This document shows, piece by piece, positions 43,489-53,145 of a stretch of 64,000 nucleotides of DNA. Location of the stretch: NCBI RefSeq assembly GCF_019343195.1, contig NZ_RPHB01000009.1, forward strand, positions 226,395 to 290,394, given 5' to 3'. A model generated the notes under the pieces. The model was not told where the DNA came from. It did not search any database and saw nothing but the letters and a program-made list of their open reading frames with translations. How positions within the stretch are numbered: the stretch's first letter is position 1; each line of letters opens with the position of its first letter. The position numbers were made by a program, and so were the translations under genes. Origin of the DNA: Arthrospiribacter ruber (GTDB lineage Bacteria > Bacteroidota > Bacteroidia > Cytophagales > Cyclobacteriaceae).

Positions 43489-44753
43489 TTTTTCCCACCA
43501 TTAAAATATCCATGAAATTGCATAACGCCAGAAGCTGGATTTTCCCCAAAAAATGGTTTATTCCATAAATACCCAGGGTTTATACCATTCTTGGTTGAAT
43601 AATGAAAACCTAGAATTGCTGCGCCTTTCATTCTATTATTTCCAGCAAGATTTAAAGCACCAAATCCTGACATCGCTACTTCAAAAGGAACATTAAATTT
43701 TCTTGCTGTGGCTCCTGCCAAAATGTTACCAGCATCTCTTGCGGATGCATAGACACCTTTTTCTACTTGTGATCCATAATATACATTACCATTAGGAGAC
43801 TTCTTTTTAATATCATATTTCTCACCCCCATTTGCTTTCCATATATAATCAGTGAAGAACCCAGTTATCTCATCCAAGGAAGACTGGATCTTATCCTTTG
43901 CCCAGGTACTTCCATAATCAATTCTACCTTCTTCAACTATCTCGCCTCTTTCTAACGCTTCAAAGTTTGCAAACGAAAAAGTGTGTATAGTCCTTCCCAT
44001 CTTTTCTCCTCCAGCAGTAGTGTTATCTTTACTATGCCTAGAATCGATATCTTTTTTGGTTACTGATCCCTCATGTCGATACACCCCCAAATCCCCATCG
44101 TCATAGACAGCCACCACATTCCCATCCTCATCCGTATGGGTACTGAACATTCCTGTCGGATCCATATACTTAAGTGGGTTATTCATCACCCATGCATATG
44201 GCGACCATGGATAATAGCTATCTGCCATCGGATCCAGCTGCCAAGTTCTACCTATGACGGGGTCATAACCCCTAGCATGGAAGTCGTAAATATTTAGACT
44301 TAAGTCATCTATTAACTCTTTGCCCTGATAGAGGTACTTATTCGCCTTAATCCCGCCATACTGATATCCCAGTCCTGTCAGCTCCAGTCCCCAAGGATCA
44401 TAATGAGTTTCTTGTACGATCAAGGGAGTAGTACTCATCACAGTGAAATCATCAAACCACACATCTTCATTGGTTTCATTCACTAAATATGTTTCAACAT
44501 ATCCTGTTTTCGAAATATAAAGTTTCTGATTCAGTTCTTCATGATTGTTGGCAGCTTTTTTACTAAGTATATGCTTCCCCCTTTCGTATAGATTGCTATC
44601 TGAATCATATAACGCATACCCCATAAAAGCCTCAGGGGCTTGATATTGCTGAAGATCATCAGCAATCAAGTCGACTATCCGGAACAAAGTAAATGGGTTT
44701 GGAATTCCACTCATAGCCATATCCCCAAGGTCTGTTGCTAATTGATGAGCCAA
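43485..44753 (-). CDS. Rhs fragment with toxin_44-type tip (tip 7)
   Basis: 422 residues. The first 115 match the fragment at 33839-34306. The Rhs core end (Asp-Pro-Trp-Gly-Leu-Glu-Leu, Lys-Tyr-Leu-Tyr-Gln-Gly-Lys-Glu, Asp-Pro-Val-Ile-Gly-Arg) lies at about 118-180. The tip (about 300-422) has Tyr-Asp-Ile-Lys near 318, Tyr-Tyr-Gly-Ser-Gln near 330 and Ala-Ser-Ala-Arg-Asp-Ala-Gly-Asn-Ile-Leu-Ala-Gly-Ala near 343, a pattern I associate with polymorphic toxin type 44. Upstream of 44753 a one-base difference from the 34.3-kb copy closes the frame, so the gene is 5'-truncated. Confidence 0.72.
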   Translation of the reverse strand: MAHQLATDLGDMAMSGIPNPFTLFRIVDLIADDLQQYQAPEAFMGYALYDSDSNLYERGKHILSKKAANNHEELNQKLYISKTGYVETYLVNETNEDVWFDDFTVMSTTPLIVQETHYDPWGLELTGLGYQYGGIKANKYLYQGKELIDDLSLNIYDFHARGYDPVIGRTWQLDPMADSYYPWSPYAWVMNNPLKYMDPTGMFSTHTDEDGNVVAVYDDGDLGVYRHEGSVTKKDIDSRHSKDNTTAGGEKMGRTIHTFSFANFEALERGEIVEEGRIDYGSTWAKDKIQSSLDEITGFFTDYIWKANGGEKYDIKKKSPNGNVYYGSQVEKGVYASARDAGNILAGATARKFNVPFEVAMSGFGALNLAGNNRMKGAAILGFHYSTKNGINPGYLWNKPFFGENPASGVMQFHGYFNGGKK

Positions 44754-45040
44754 CCCTTTGGGGAAAAGAGACTCCTTCCTTGCTTTGCGTTTAGGAAGTT
44801 CAAACTTAGCAAAAACTGAAAGCTCGACACTATCCCCCTCTAGGTGTAGTCAAACGTTGAATGCTAGGGCTGGGTGTAGTTTGAAACTACTCCCTTTTAT
44901 CCTTTCCAATTTGCAATTGGACTATTCAATTAGACGCTAAATTTGAAAGGTAATTCCCGATAAATCGAATTACAAATTCATTTTGATAGAAAGGCGTAGT
45001 TACAAACTACGCCTAGTACCAACGCCAAACTTCACCCAGA
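44337..45040. repeat. 0.7-kb direct repeat, second copy
   Basis: Nearly identical to 33760-34498, covering the Rhs fragment 5' part and the palindromic block. Differences seen by eye are a 32-bp insertion in the left copy, one extra base near 44836 and scattered substitutions. The two copies bracket tips 3 to 7 and could recombine to delete about 10.6 kb. Confidence 0.75.
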
Positions 45041-45144
45041 CGGGGCTTCGTATTTCTCATGGCTTTTGCAAATGTTTTCATATCCAACTGATCAAAAGGA
45101 TCCAGTTCACTTTTTAATTGAATAATCCATTCTTCATATTTCAT
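45013..45144 (-). CDS. Short ORF, probable N-terminal gene remnant
   Basis: 43 codons starting Met-Lys-Tyr-Glu-Glu-Trp-Ile-Ile-Gln-Leu and running into the palindromic block. It reads like the start of a real protein (amphipathic helix, acidic) that was cut when the block moved in. The gap 45145-45340 holds no other gene. Confidence 0.3.
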   Translation of the reverse strand: MKYEEWIIQLKSELDPFDQLDMKTFAKAMRNTKPRLGEVWRWY

Positions 45145-45340
45145 TCAACAGGCTGGGTTTATGGTACAACAGGGGAAAATCCCCAAATCAGGATAGACCT
45201 TACACTATAGTCGAAAAATAAATCTATTTATAAATTGTATTATTCACCTAATAAAAAGTATTAATCAGTGCTAATTATGTTAAAACATGTTCAAAAACAA
45301 TCAAAATAAGCCTCAAAAGTGAAAATGTGCAGTTTTGGAC

Positions 45341-45805
45341 ATGGGAATAGTTAAATATTTCCGAAATTTAAACATGTCAAAGGAAGCCAAACCATACAGG
45401 ATAAGGCCTTATATATCAGAAGCCTGCGCACTCCTACTCTGCTTGCTCTTTGCCTACACGGGGATCAGCAAGGTCTATGACTGGCAGGGGACCAAAGGGG
45501 GATTGTACAACCAGGTTTTCCCGGATTGGATGGCCACGGCATTGCTTTACGGACTGCCTCCGATCGAACTGATTACGGCCGTAATGCTGATCAGCAATCC
45601 TTTCAGGAAAACAGGCTTTCTGATTTCCATTATCCTGCTGACTGCCTTCAGTATTTATATAGGCATAGTGATGACAGGCATCTTTGGCCGGATCCCCTGT
45701 AGTTGCGGCGGTGTGATCAACAGTCTGGGTTGGGGAGAGCATTTGGTGTTTAACCTTGTGTTTTTGGGGATAGCGGTGATAGGGTATTTAATGGATGAAG
45801 GATGA
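45341..45805 (+). CDS. MauE/DoxX-like redox-associated membrane protein
   Basis: 154 residues from ATG 45341 (TTG 45335 or ATG 45374 are alternatives). Four membrane helices are visible (about 28-46, 66-88, 94-116, 130-148). Cys-Ser-Cys-Gly-Gly near 120 is a likely redox or metal motif, as in MauE-type proteins that support disulfide chemistry. It lies upstream of a small exported peptide gene and convergent to a thioredoxin-fold/SusC/SusD operon, so the group may handle a cysteine-containing exported product. Confidence 0.75.
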   Translation: MGIVKYFRNLNMSKEAKPYRIRPYISEACALLLCLLFAYTGISKVYDWQGTKGGLYNQVFPDWMATALLYGLPPIELITAVMLISNPFRKTGFLISIILLTAFSIYIGIVMTGIFGRIPCSCGGVINSLGWGEHLVFNLVFLGIAVIGYLMDEG

Positions 45806-45818
45806 GGGAGGAATTGGA

Positions 45819-45873
<55 letters not shown>

Positions 45874-46590
45874 AACAGGTAGGAAGTAGAAGACTGGTGC
45901 TTGAATACTACGACGTCATTCTGATCGCAGAGAAGAATCTCTTCGCTTTCATAAGAAGAGGAAGGAAAAAGTGATTAATGATTAAGTGATATACAATTGA
46001 AATCGTAGTGAAAAGGAGATCCTGAGATTTGAAAAGATATTTGTTGAAATACGATAGATATAAAGTTGAAATAAAATTGAAACATGGGTTTGACTAGTAT
46101 GAAGCGTGGCTTTCTAATTCAAGTGATTGGGGTAGGGATTATTGATGGGCAAGAGAAGAACAATGGGTTTAATTGTGTAATTGATGAATTGATTAACTGA
46201 ATAAGCTAGGAGTGTCTAGGGGAAAATCCCTAGCGTTTGTCTGACCAATTTCCACCGCGCTTTAGCCGGTGGCTTGGCCTTTGGGGATCAGTCCCCCTCG
46301 ACTTTAGTCGAAAATCTGCGGAATCAGCGAAATCTGCGGGAGAAATTATTTGAATAATGAACAAGGAATTTCGAATAACGAATAATGAAGTCGTGAATAT
46401 TCTTGAATCGATTAAAAAAGGAAAGGAGGTAAACAAAAAACAGTCAGAAAAGAACAGAAAGTAAGCTCACCAGGTGACAGGCTTTCACCAGTAGGGGTAA
46501 GATAACCGGCCATCCCTCTCCAAAGGTCAATAGGTCTAAAGATCTCAGATCAGAACAGCCGGGATTTCTTTCACAAAATCATATAAAGTT

Positions 46591-46839
46591 ATGAATACTA
46601 AATTAAAAATCCTGCTACGCGCAGGAGTATTCTCGTTAGCTGCGGTATTTGCATTTGCATTTACCCAGCCTCAACAAGGGGTCTTGAAAGCCCAGGTAGC
46701 TCCCAATCAATGGGAGGAAATCGATGAAACTTCATTGTATGACTGCTCAGGTACTTCTAGCATCTGTACTGCCAGATTTGATGAGTCAGGAAATATGATT
46801 GAAGATTCAGACAGACCTGGAGTTTACACTCAGCTTTAA
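46591..46839 (+). CDS. Small exported peptide precursor (DUF6520-like)
   Basis: 82 residues with a signal-like N-terminus (Lys-rich, then hydrophobic to about residue 26). The mature part is short, contains Asp-Cys-Ser-Gly-Thr-Ser-Ser-Ile-Cys near 51-59 and is acidic. Such small precursors are frequent in Bacteroidota next to SusC/SusD pairs. The two cysteines could form a disulfide. It is followed by a terminator and is convergent with SusD. Confidence 0.65.
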   Translation: MNTKLKILLRAGVFSLAAVFAFAFTQPQQGVLKAQVAPNQWEEIDETSLYDCSGTSSICTARFDESGNMIEDSDRPGVYTQL

Positions 46840-46881
46840 TCATTCCTGAATTCTAATTTAAGATACAGGTTAAGTTTCAAA

Positions 46882-46910
46882 AAGGCAGGGTTTTTGGCCC
46901 TGCCCTTTTA
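46882..46910. terminator. Bidirectional intrinsic terminator
   Basis: GGCAGGG (46884-46890) pairs with CCCTGCC (46898-46904), flanked by A-rich and T-rich runs, between the peptide gene and the convergent SusD gene. Confidence 0.85.
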
Positions 46911-46911
46911 C

Positions 46912-48267
46912 TTATCTGGGGTTCTGAGCTATACCACTTAACTGCAGCTCTTCTTCAGGAATAGGATACGCATAACGGAAATCATTTGGCGGTAAATTGA
47001 AGACCCCATCAGGAGTATCTCTTGTCAGCGTGACCTGTTCACCTGGAATAACATTGAACCTTTTTAAATCACCCCACCTAATACCCCTTAGCAAAAGCTG
47101 TTTCCTTCTCTCAGTCAGTATAGTCTCCAATACATCTTCCACCACATCAACTTCAATTGGTTCATAGGTACCTGAGATAAATCTATTTCTCAATAATGTA
47201 TTTAATGCGTTCAAAGCATCTTCCGGCTGTCCAAGCCTGGCATGGCATTCAGCTTTGGTCAGATAAACCTCATCTGTGGCAAGCCCGGAAAAAAGCCTTA
47301 CCAAAAAGGAATATTGCCCACGATAGGCAAAGTGATCTTCTCTGGGAAAGAAAAACAATTGTTTCCTTAAGTCATTTTCATGATACAATTCAACCAAGTC
47401 TGGATTTACAGCTGATCCGTTGGAGAAAAAGTAGTAGGTGTAAAATAGGAGTTCACTGTAAAAGATCACCTCATCAAATTCATTGACAAAAGGTCTTGCT
47501 GGAGCAGGATTCACATTGTTGTAATCGAGTAAGTCATCTTTCAATAAAAGTGTCAAATCCGCGTATTCCAAAGACTTTTCAAAATTACCCATGTAGAGAT
47601 ATACCCTCGATAGCATTGCCCTTGAGGCTATTTTTGTAGGTCTGGTGATATGAGGTGTATTTTCAGGCAACATTATTTCAGCCTCCTCCAAGTCTTTGAG
47701 TATCATTTCAAAGGTATCTTTCAGGTTGCTTCGCTGCACCTCATCAGTAATATTGGGAGTTGATCTTAGGGGAAGTCCCAATATTTCTCCGGCTGTAGCT
47801 TCATCATAACCCAGGCAGAATTGCCTTGAAAGAGAGAAATAGGCATATGCCCTATAAAACAGTGCACTTCCCTTCAGTCTGTTAAATTCAGGTGAGGATT
47901 TTTCACTTTCCGGTAGGTTCTCAAGTTCAAACAAAACTGTATTGGCAAAAAATATCTGCCGGAAAGGCTGGTCCCAGTCAAGCGCCGATGGAGTTTCATA
48001 TATCTCGTCGTTCCATATATAGGCGTTTTTCTGTTCAGGACTCAGTGTATTGTAGAGGAAGGGAAGGATAATAACATCATCTGCACTGGCCTCAATGTGG
48101 GCACCTTCCTGGTTCATCACCTGTGTGCTGTTGTCAAGAATTGACCAGAGCTCTTCCAAGGTTCTGGGAACGATCAAAGCCTGGTCCGGCTTTTCATTGA
48201 GAAAGGATTCACAAGCTGTAAATACTAAGATCAATAAGCTCAAATTGAATATATATCTTGCTTTCAT
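46912..48267 (-). CDS. SusD/RagB-family outer-membrane lipoprotein
   Basis: 451 residues. Lipoprotein signal with Val-Phe-Thr-Ala-Cys (about 15-19). It has TPR-like helices and the SusD C-terminal region (Arg-Arg-Lys-Gln-Leu-Leu-Leu-Arg-Gly-Ile-Arg-Trp-Gly-Asp-Leu-Lys-Arg near 395). It forms the lid of the SusC channel and binds the imported ligand. It is 21 nt downstream of SusC and ends just before a terminator. Confidence 0.93.
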   Translation of the reverse strand: MKARYIFNLSLLILVFTACESFLNEKPDQALIVPRTLEELWSILDNSTQVMNQEGAHIEASADDVIILPFLYNTLSPEQKNAYIWNDEIYETPSALDWDQPFRQIFFANTVLFELENLPESEKSSPEFNRLKGSALFYRAYAYFSLSRQFCLGYDEATAGEILGLPLRSTPNITDEVQRSNLKDTFEMILKDLEEAEIMLPENTPHITRPTKIASRAMLSRVYLYMGNFEKSLEYADLTLLLKDDLLDYNNVNPAPARPFVNEFDEVIFYSELLFYTYYFFSNGSAVNPDLVELYHENDLRKQLFFFPREDHFAYRGQYSFLVRLFSGLATDEVYLTKAECHARLGQPEDALNALNTLLRNRFISGTYEPIEVDVVEDVLETILTERRKQLLLRGIRWGDLKRFNVIPGEQVTLTRDTPDGVFNLPPNDFRYAYPIPEEELQLSGIAQNPR

Positions 48268-48288
48268 AATTTTTGGAGTTTTAATTAT

Positions 48289-51200
48289 TTAAAAGTCTAT
48301 CCTTATTCCGGCCGTGAATGACCTCAGGGGCCTCATTGTTCTGAAATCAGGATCAAGGGGATCATTGGAAGCTTTCCAAAGTATCCCGACATTGTTTATA
48401 TAAGAATACAGTTCAAGCCTTTGGAACGGGAGGCGGCTGTTGTTAAGCTTATCCCAAGCATATGAAATATTTATATCCTGGAACCTGATGTGGTCTCCTC
48501 TTTCGACCAGTATTTCCGAGAACATATAGAAATTGTCTCTCTGTAAGTTTCTGGAGGCAGGTACTGATGGCACTTGGGTGATATTTTCATCACCGGGCTG
48601 CTGCCATCTCAGGGCATAGTCTCCATGAGCCTGCAGTCCTGTAAGGACTTGGTCATAAAGGACAGACTCTCTTCTGTAATAGTATCCCAGACGGTAGCTG
48701 ATGTTGAATGAAAAACTCAGTCCGCCGTATGAGAAGGTGTTTCTCCATGCACCGAATGAGACTGGTCTGGTCGGACCGTTGTAGATAAGGGATTCAGGGG
48801 TGTTGCTGTTGATGATAGCACCATAATTATCGCTTGATTCACCATCCAGAATTCCTAGTGGGTTTCCGTTATCAGGGTCAAGGCCTGCCCAGGGAAGGCT
48901 ATACACCGCGAATAATGGTCTTCCAGCCTGTGGTGTAATGATTACTGACTCTCCTGCTCCTGCTCCCTGGGACAGGTAACTGAATGCAGGGGATTCAATC
49001 TCATAGTCAGTTACAATTTCATTCACATGGGAATAGAACATATCTGTTCTCCATTTGAAATTCCTGTTAAAGATCCAACTGCCCACCTGTACATCAAGAC
49101 CTTTGGTGAGGGTACTTGCAAAGTTGCCCCTGAAATTTGGGAAACCTGTACTTGGGGCAAAAGGGCGGGCACCGATCAGATCAAGACCTTCCTTTCTGTA
49201 CCATTCTACGGATCCTGATAATATCCCGTCTTTTGTTTCAAAATCTGTTGCCAGGTTCAGGATCTTGATTCTTTCCCACTGAAGATCAGGGTTGGCAGCA
49301 GTAACAATCACTGCTTCGCGAAGTCCTGTAAAGCGTGCAGTTCCAAATACCCTCGCAGTGGTAAGGGCAGAAACATTATTATCTACATTTCCATTTTCGC
49401 CATAAGTAGTCCTAAGTTTCAGGTAAGGTAAAAAACCTGAACTGTAGAAACTCTCTTCATTTATGACCCATGCAAGTCCTGCGGACCATAAAGGAACCCA
49501 TTTTTGGTTTGTGGCAACCCCAAACAGGTTGGATGCATCTCTTCTGGCACTTGCTGAAAGAATATACCTGTTTTTTATAGTATAGGCTGCATTTGCAAAA
49601 GCGGAGAGAAAGTTATCTATCTGTCCTGTTGTCGATGAATTGAAAGGAATCTGGTTTCTGGTAGCGTTATTATGGAACTGTGGTATAAGGCTGACAAAGT
49701 CTACAGGATTGTTTGCACCTGTTTCTTTATCATAGCCATAATATCTTGTCTGGTAACGGAGGCTTCTAAAAGATTTGACTTCGTAACCACCCAGTGCAGT
49801 CAGTTCATGTCCGTTATCCCATTTTTTGGAATAATTCATTTGAAATCTGATGTTATGGCTGTTTGAAGCTCTGTTAGCAAAGTCAAGGATTCCTCCCAAA
49901 GGAACGGGGTAAATGAGGTCTCCAGTTTCTGAAACCTGAGTAAACCTATTGATCAGGTCTCTGGCCCTATTGCTCTGTAATGGAGCAAAATTATCGGTTT
50001 TGGTACCATTTGACCAAAATTGATACATAAGTGAAGCTTTTAAATTGTTATGAATTCTGTAGCTGATATCTGTATTGAGGCGGATGTCATCCGAAACAGT
50101 CCTGTTGTCAATCAACCTGATTTCAGATAGCGGTGTCATGTCCCAGGGCAGTAGGCCCAGAGCTTCGGCATCCCTTTTAAACGGTTCTCTGATCCCATTG
50201 GTCAGTGATAGGTGGTTTCCGTTTTCATCCATCAGACGACCATAGGGGTATGGCCTGAGTGAGGACGGTGTCATACTGAATGCATTGGGCCCCTGGTTAT
50301 TTGTGGTTCTGTTTGTTCTGGTAAAATATATTCCTGTTCCGATATGGATTTTATCATTGGCCAACCTGAAATTCTGTCCTCCATTCAGGGTCCATCTCGA
50401 AAACTCGTTGCCTACAAGTCCTTCACTGTTGTGGTCAAGTCCCATGGAAAGGAAATAATTTTGTTTGCCGGACCCTCCGCTGATATTGACAGCATGTTGC
50501 TGGAAGATACTCTCTCTGTACAGATGTTCTCTTATATCGTTTCTGATATCCTGAGACCTGAGCAATGCAAGCCTTTGGTTAGCCTCAGCTTCACTGATCA
50601 GACCATCTCTTTGCCGGATCATGATTTCCACTGCGGGAGTAAGGGGAGCTCTTGAGGGAGAGTTTTCCTGGGAAAGATAAAAACCCGTCTCAAATAGCCT
50701 TGATTCATTGTCCAGGAAATCAGAGGTGCTCATCAAAGGCTGATAAAAAGGATCCGGCCTCTGAATCACATTGATATTTGAATTCAGGCTTACTTTGAGT
50801 TCCTTTCCGAAATCACCTTTTTTGGTGGTAATGACAATTACCCCGTTCCCTGCTCTTGCTCCCCAGATAGAGGAAGCGGCCGCATCTCTGAGCACGGTTA
50901 TGCTTTCCACATCATTGGGATTGATATTTTCTATCTGTCCGTCATAGGGGAAATTATCGATGATGATCAAGGGTTGGGCATTGGAGAAAATGGTACTCCT
51001 TCCCCTGATACTGATCCTGTCGGCGGGAGACCCTGATCTATTGAATATCAGTCCTGGGGTAATGTCTTCCAGGCGTTCAAGAATATTGGTGGAAATCCTT
51101 CTGTTCAGCAATTGATTGTCAACCTGCATGAATGAGCCTGTGGCCCTTTCTTTGGGTAGTTTTTCAAAGCCTGTAGAGACAATTTCGACTTCTGAGAGGT

Positions 51201-51513
51201 CCATGTCTCTGTTTTCAAGAAATATCTCCAGGGCTTCTTCACTTGGGACCTTGATGCCCATCTGTACAGGTTCAAAACCTATAAAGCTGACCATTACGGC
51301 GTACTCTCCTGGGGGAAGGTTAAATGAAAACTTTCCTTCTTGGTCCGTGACTGTACCGTAAGAAGTGTCGGAGATCAATACAGTAGCACCCGGTAGGACC
51401 GAGTTATCTTCTTTGAGATATACAGTCCCTGTAATCAAGAAGGACTCTCCTTGCTGTGCCCAGAGAAATGAAGAGAGCAGGGTGAGGATTGATAAGAGTA
51501 ATAGTTTTTTCAT
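48289..51513 (-). CDS. SusC/RagA-family TonB-dependent outer-membrane transporter
   Basis: 1074 residues. Signal peptide (1-19), a carboxypeptidase-like regulatory domain (about 27-105, Leu-Pro-Gly-Ala-Thr-Val), a plug domain (about 125-235, with Val-Glu-Ser-Ile-Thr-Val-Leu-Arg-Asp-Ala-Ala-Ala and Trp-Gly-Ala-Arg-Ala-Gly-Asn-Gly-Val-Ile), then a beta-barrel to the C-terminal Phe. It takes up a SusD-bound ligand using TonB energy. The substrate is not evident; the partner genes suggest a peptide or protein fragment. Confidence 0.95.
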   Translation of the reverse strand: MKKLLLLSILTLLSSFLWAQQGESFLITGTVYLKEDNSVLPGATVLISDTSYGTVTDQEGKFSFNLPPGEYAVMVSFIGFEPVQMGIKVPSEEALEIFLENRDMDLSEVEIVSTGFEKLPKERATGSFMQVDNQLLNRRISTNILERLEDITPGLIFNRSGSPADRISIRGRSTIFSNAQPLIIIDNFPYDGQIENINPNDVESITVLRDAAASSIWGARAGNGVIVITTKKGDFGKELKVSLNSNINVIQRPDPFYQPLMSTSDFLDNESRLFETGFYLSQENSPSRAPLTPAVEIMIRQRDGLISEAEANQRLALLRSQDIRNDIREHLYRESIFQQHAVNISGGSGKQNYFLSMGLDHNSEGLVGNEFSRWTLNGGQNFRLANDKIHIGTGIYFTRTNRTTNNQGPNAFSMTPSSLRPYPYGRLMDENGNHLSLTNGIREPFKRDAEALGLLPWDMTPLSEIRLIDNRTVSDDIRLNTDISYRIHNNLKASLMYQFWSNGTKTDNFAPLQSNRARDLINRFTQVSETGDLIYPVPLGGILDFANRASNSHNIRFQMNYSKKWDNGHELTALGGYEVKSFRSLRYQTRYYGYDKETGANNPVDFVSLIPQFHNNATRNQIPFNSSTTGQIDNFLSAFANAAYTIKNRYILSASARRDASNLFGVATNQKWVPLWSAGLAWVINEESFYSSGFLPYLKLRTTYGENGNVDNNVSALTTARVFGTARFTGLREAVIVTAANPDLQWERIKILNLATDFETKDGILSGSVEWYRKEGLDLIGARPFAPSTGFPNFRGNFASTLTKGLDVQVGSWIFNRNFKWRTDMFYSHVNEIVTDYEIESPAFSYLSQGAGAGESVIITPQAGRPLFAVYSLPWAGLDPDNGNPLGILDGESSDNYGAIINSNTPESLIYNGPTRPVSFGAWRNTFSYGGLSFSFNISYRLGYYYRRESVLYDQVLTGLQAHGDYALRWQQPGDENITQVPSVPASRNLQRDNFYMFSEILVERGDHIRFQDINISYAWDKLNNSRLPFQRLELYSYINNVGILWKASNDPLDPDFRTMRPLRSFTAGIRIDF

Positions 51514-51525
51514 TTGATTTGGGGG

Positions 51526-53145
51526 TTAGTGGATAATATGGTCAGGGTTATCTTTTGGGGCCATGAAATCTTCAAGTCTCCTTATGATTTCTTCAGCGGT
51601 GTGGTTGAATCCGGAAACTGCTGCAATATTGCCTTGGGGATCAATCAGCATCTGGCTGGGAAATCCTATCAGGTTGTAGTATGAAAAGAAAGGGTGTTGG
51701 ACTCCCTTATCTTTTGAGTAGAGGTTCAGGATGTTGGTATCTGAATAGTTTTTGCTTTCCAATGATGAATGCCAGATATTTTTGGTACGGTCTGCTGAAA
51801 CAGATACTATTCTGAGGTCTTTGGAATCCGAAAAGTATTCAGCTACGGGCTTTATGCTTTTATTGTAATAAGAAGAGGAAGCATTGCAGCCGTCGAAATA
51901 GGTATAGATGAAAAGGTATTGTCCTTTCAGTTGATCGAGGCTGATGTTCTCACCTGATTCCCCGGTGAATTCAAAATGTCTTACAGGCACCCCTGTTTTG
52001 GTTTTTTCAAGTAGTCTATTGACCTCTTCTTTTGCAGGACCTTGATTTATAGATGAGGCTATATCCCTTAATCTATTATCTGTACTGATACCCCTCCGGT
52101 ATTCCAGAAAGATTGTAGATGCCAGGAGCTGGTCTCTGAGTTCGTCTTTGAAATTGCCGGTGATATGCCCAACAGTATTTCGGGAAGGGTAAGCTCCTTC
52201 GGTGATCTTTAAAAGTTCGGAAATTGAAGTAAGATAAGGGTGGAAATCACCTGATTCCATTTCATTTCCCTTGGAAGTTAAGTCAGGAATAAATTCATTT
52301 TCAATAAATTCCAATGCACTTGAATAAGTAGTGCTGTCCTGCAATTTTGTTGAATACCTGAGGATAGTCCCCAAACTTTTGGCATATAGGGTCAGTCTTC
52401 CATCCACCAATTTGTTCCTGATGGCATTTTTCACTTGAGGGTTTATCTCATTGTTTTCATTGAGCAATGAAAGCATGAGATCCAATTCCTTCATGGACTT
52501 GATTTTACCGATCAGCTCTTCCAACATTAGCGGAGGGTCGATTATTTCAATATTCACCTTCCTTCCAAAGTTGTTTTTTTGTATGTTTTGAAAATCCTCA
52601 TAGCTGTTCCCATTTCTTAACATGGACTCCAGTCTATAGGTATGGATATTAACCGGAGAATTGAAAAACAGCCTGTTTTGGAGGTTTTGAAGCTCATTTT
52701 GAAGGTTGAAATGTGATTGGGCAGGTCCGCCAAATACCAGTTGACCTGAGTATTCATCAAAGTACAGTTGAATGCTGTCTCCGGGAAAAACGAGGAAATC
52801 ATTTATCAGCATCTTGTAACCCAATGATAGTGTCAGCCTTCCCGGTTGGGAAATAGAGTCTGAAGTCCAGTTGAATACAGTGCTCCCATAGGTTCCCTGA
52901 TGCAAGGTTCCATCAGTCAGTTTTATCAGCTCAGTCAAAGGTGCAGGGGCACCGCTCTGAACATTCATGGGGTTTTCCCAAAATTCAAGGTTGACTTCGG
53001 TGGAAGGCTCTACGGTCCGAATCTGACCGAAGATGGTGATCGGCAGATCAGGCTGATCTGTTTGGCGGCTAAAAGCCACTTCACATAGGCATAAAAAAGC
53101 CAATAGAAGGAAGAAGCTGTGGCATATTAGAATTGAATATTTCAT
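51526..53145 (-). CDS. TlpA-like thioredoxin-fold protein with altered active site
   Basis: 539 residues. Signal peptide to about residue 26, a long helical middle domain (about 110-390), and a C-terminal thioredoxin fold (about 395-530, with Phe-Pro-Ser-Gln-Met-Leu-Ile-Asp). The active-site position reads Gly-Cys-Asn-Ala-Ser, with Ser in place of the second Cys. It would be unable to do normal disulfide exchange but could form mixed disulfides. It is the first gene of the SusC/SusD operon, 12 nt before SusC. Confidence 0.82.
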   Translation of the reverse strand: MKYSILICHSFFLLLAFLCLCEVAFSRQTDQPDLPITIFGQIRTVEPSTEVNLEFWENPMNVQSGAPAPLTELIKLTDGTLHQGTYGSTVFNWTSDSISQPGRLTLSLGYKMLINDFLVFPGDSIQLYFDEYSGQLVFGGPAQSHFNLQNELQNLQNRLFFNSPVNIHTYRLESMLRNGNSYEDFQNIQKNNFGRKVNIEIIDPPLMLEELIGKIKSMKELDLMLSLLNENNEINPQVKNAIRNKLVDGRLTLYAKSLGTILRYSTKLQDSTTYSSALEFIENEFIPDLTSKGNEMESGDFHPYLTSISELLKITEGAYPSRNTVGHITGNFKDELRDQLLASTIFLEYRRGISTDNRLRDIASSINQGPAKEEVNRLLEKTKTGVPVRHFEFTGESGENISLDQLKGQYLFIYTYFDGCNASSSYYNKSIKPVAEYFSDSKDLRIVSVSADRTKNIWHSSLESKNYSDTNILNLYSKDKGVQHPFFSYYNLIGFPSQMLIDPQGNIAAVSGFNHTAEEIIRRLEDFMAPKDNPDHIIH

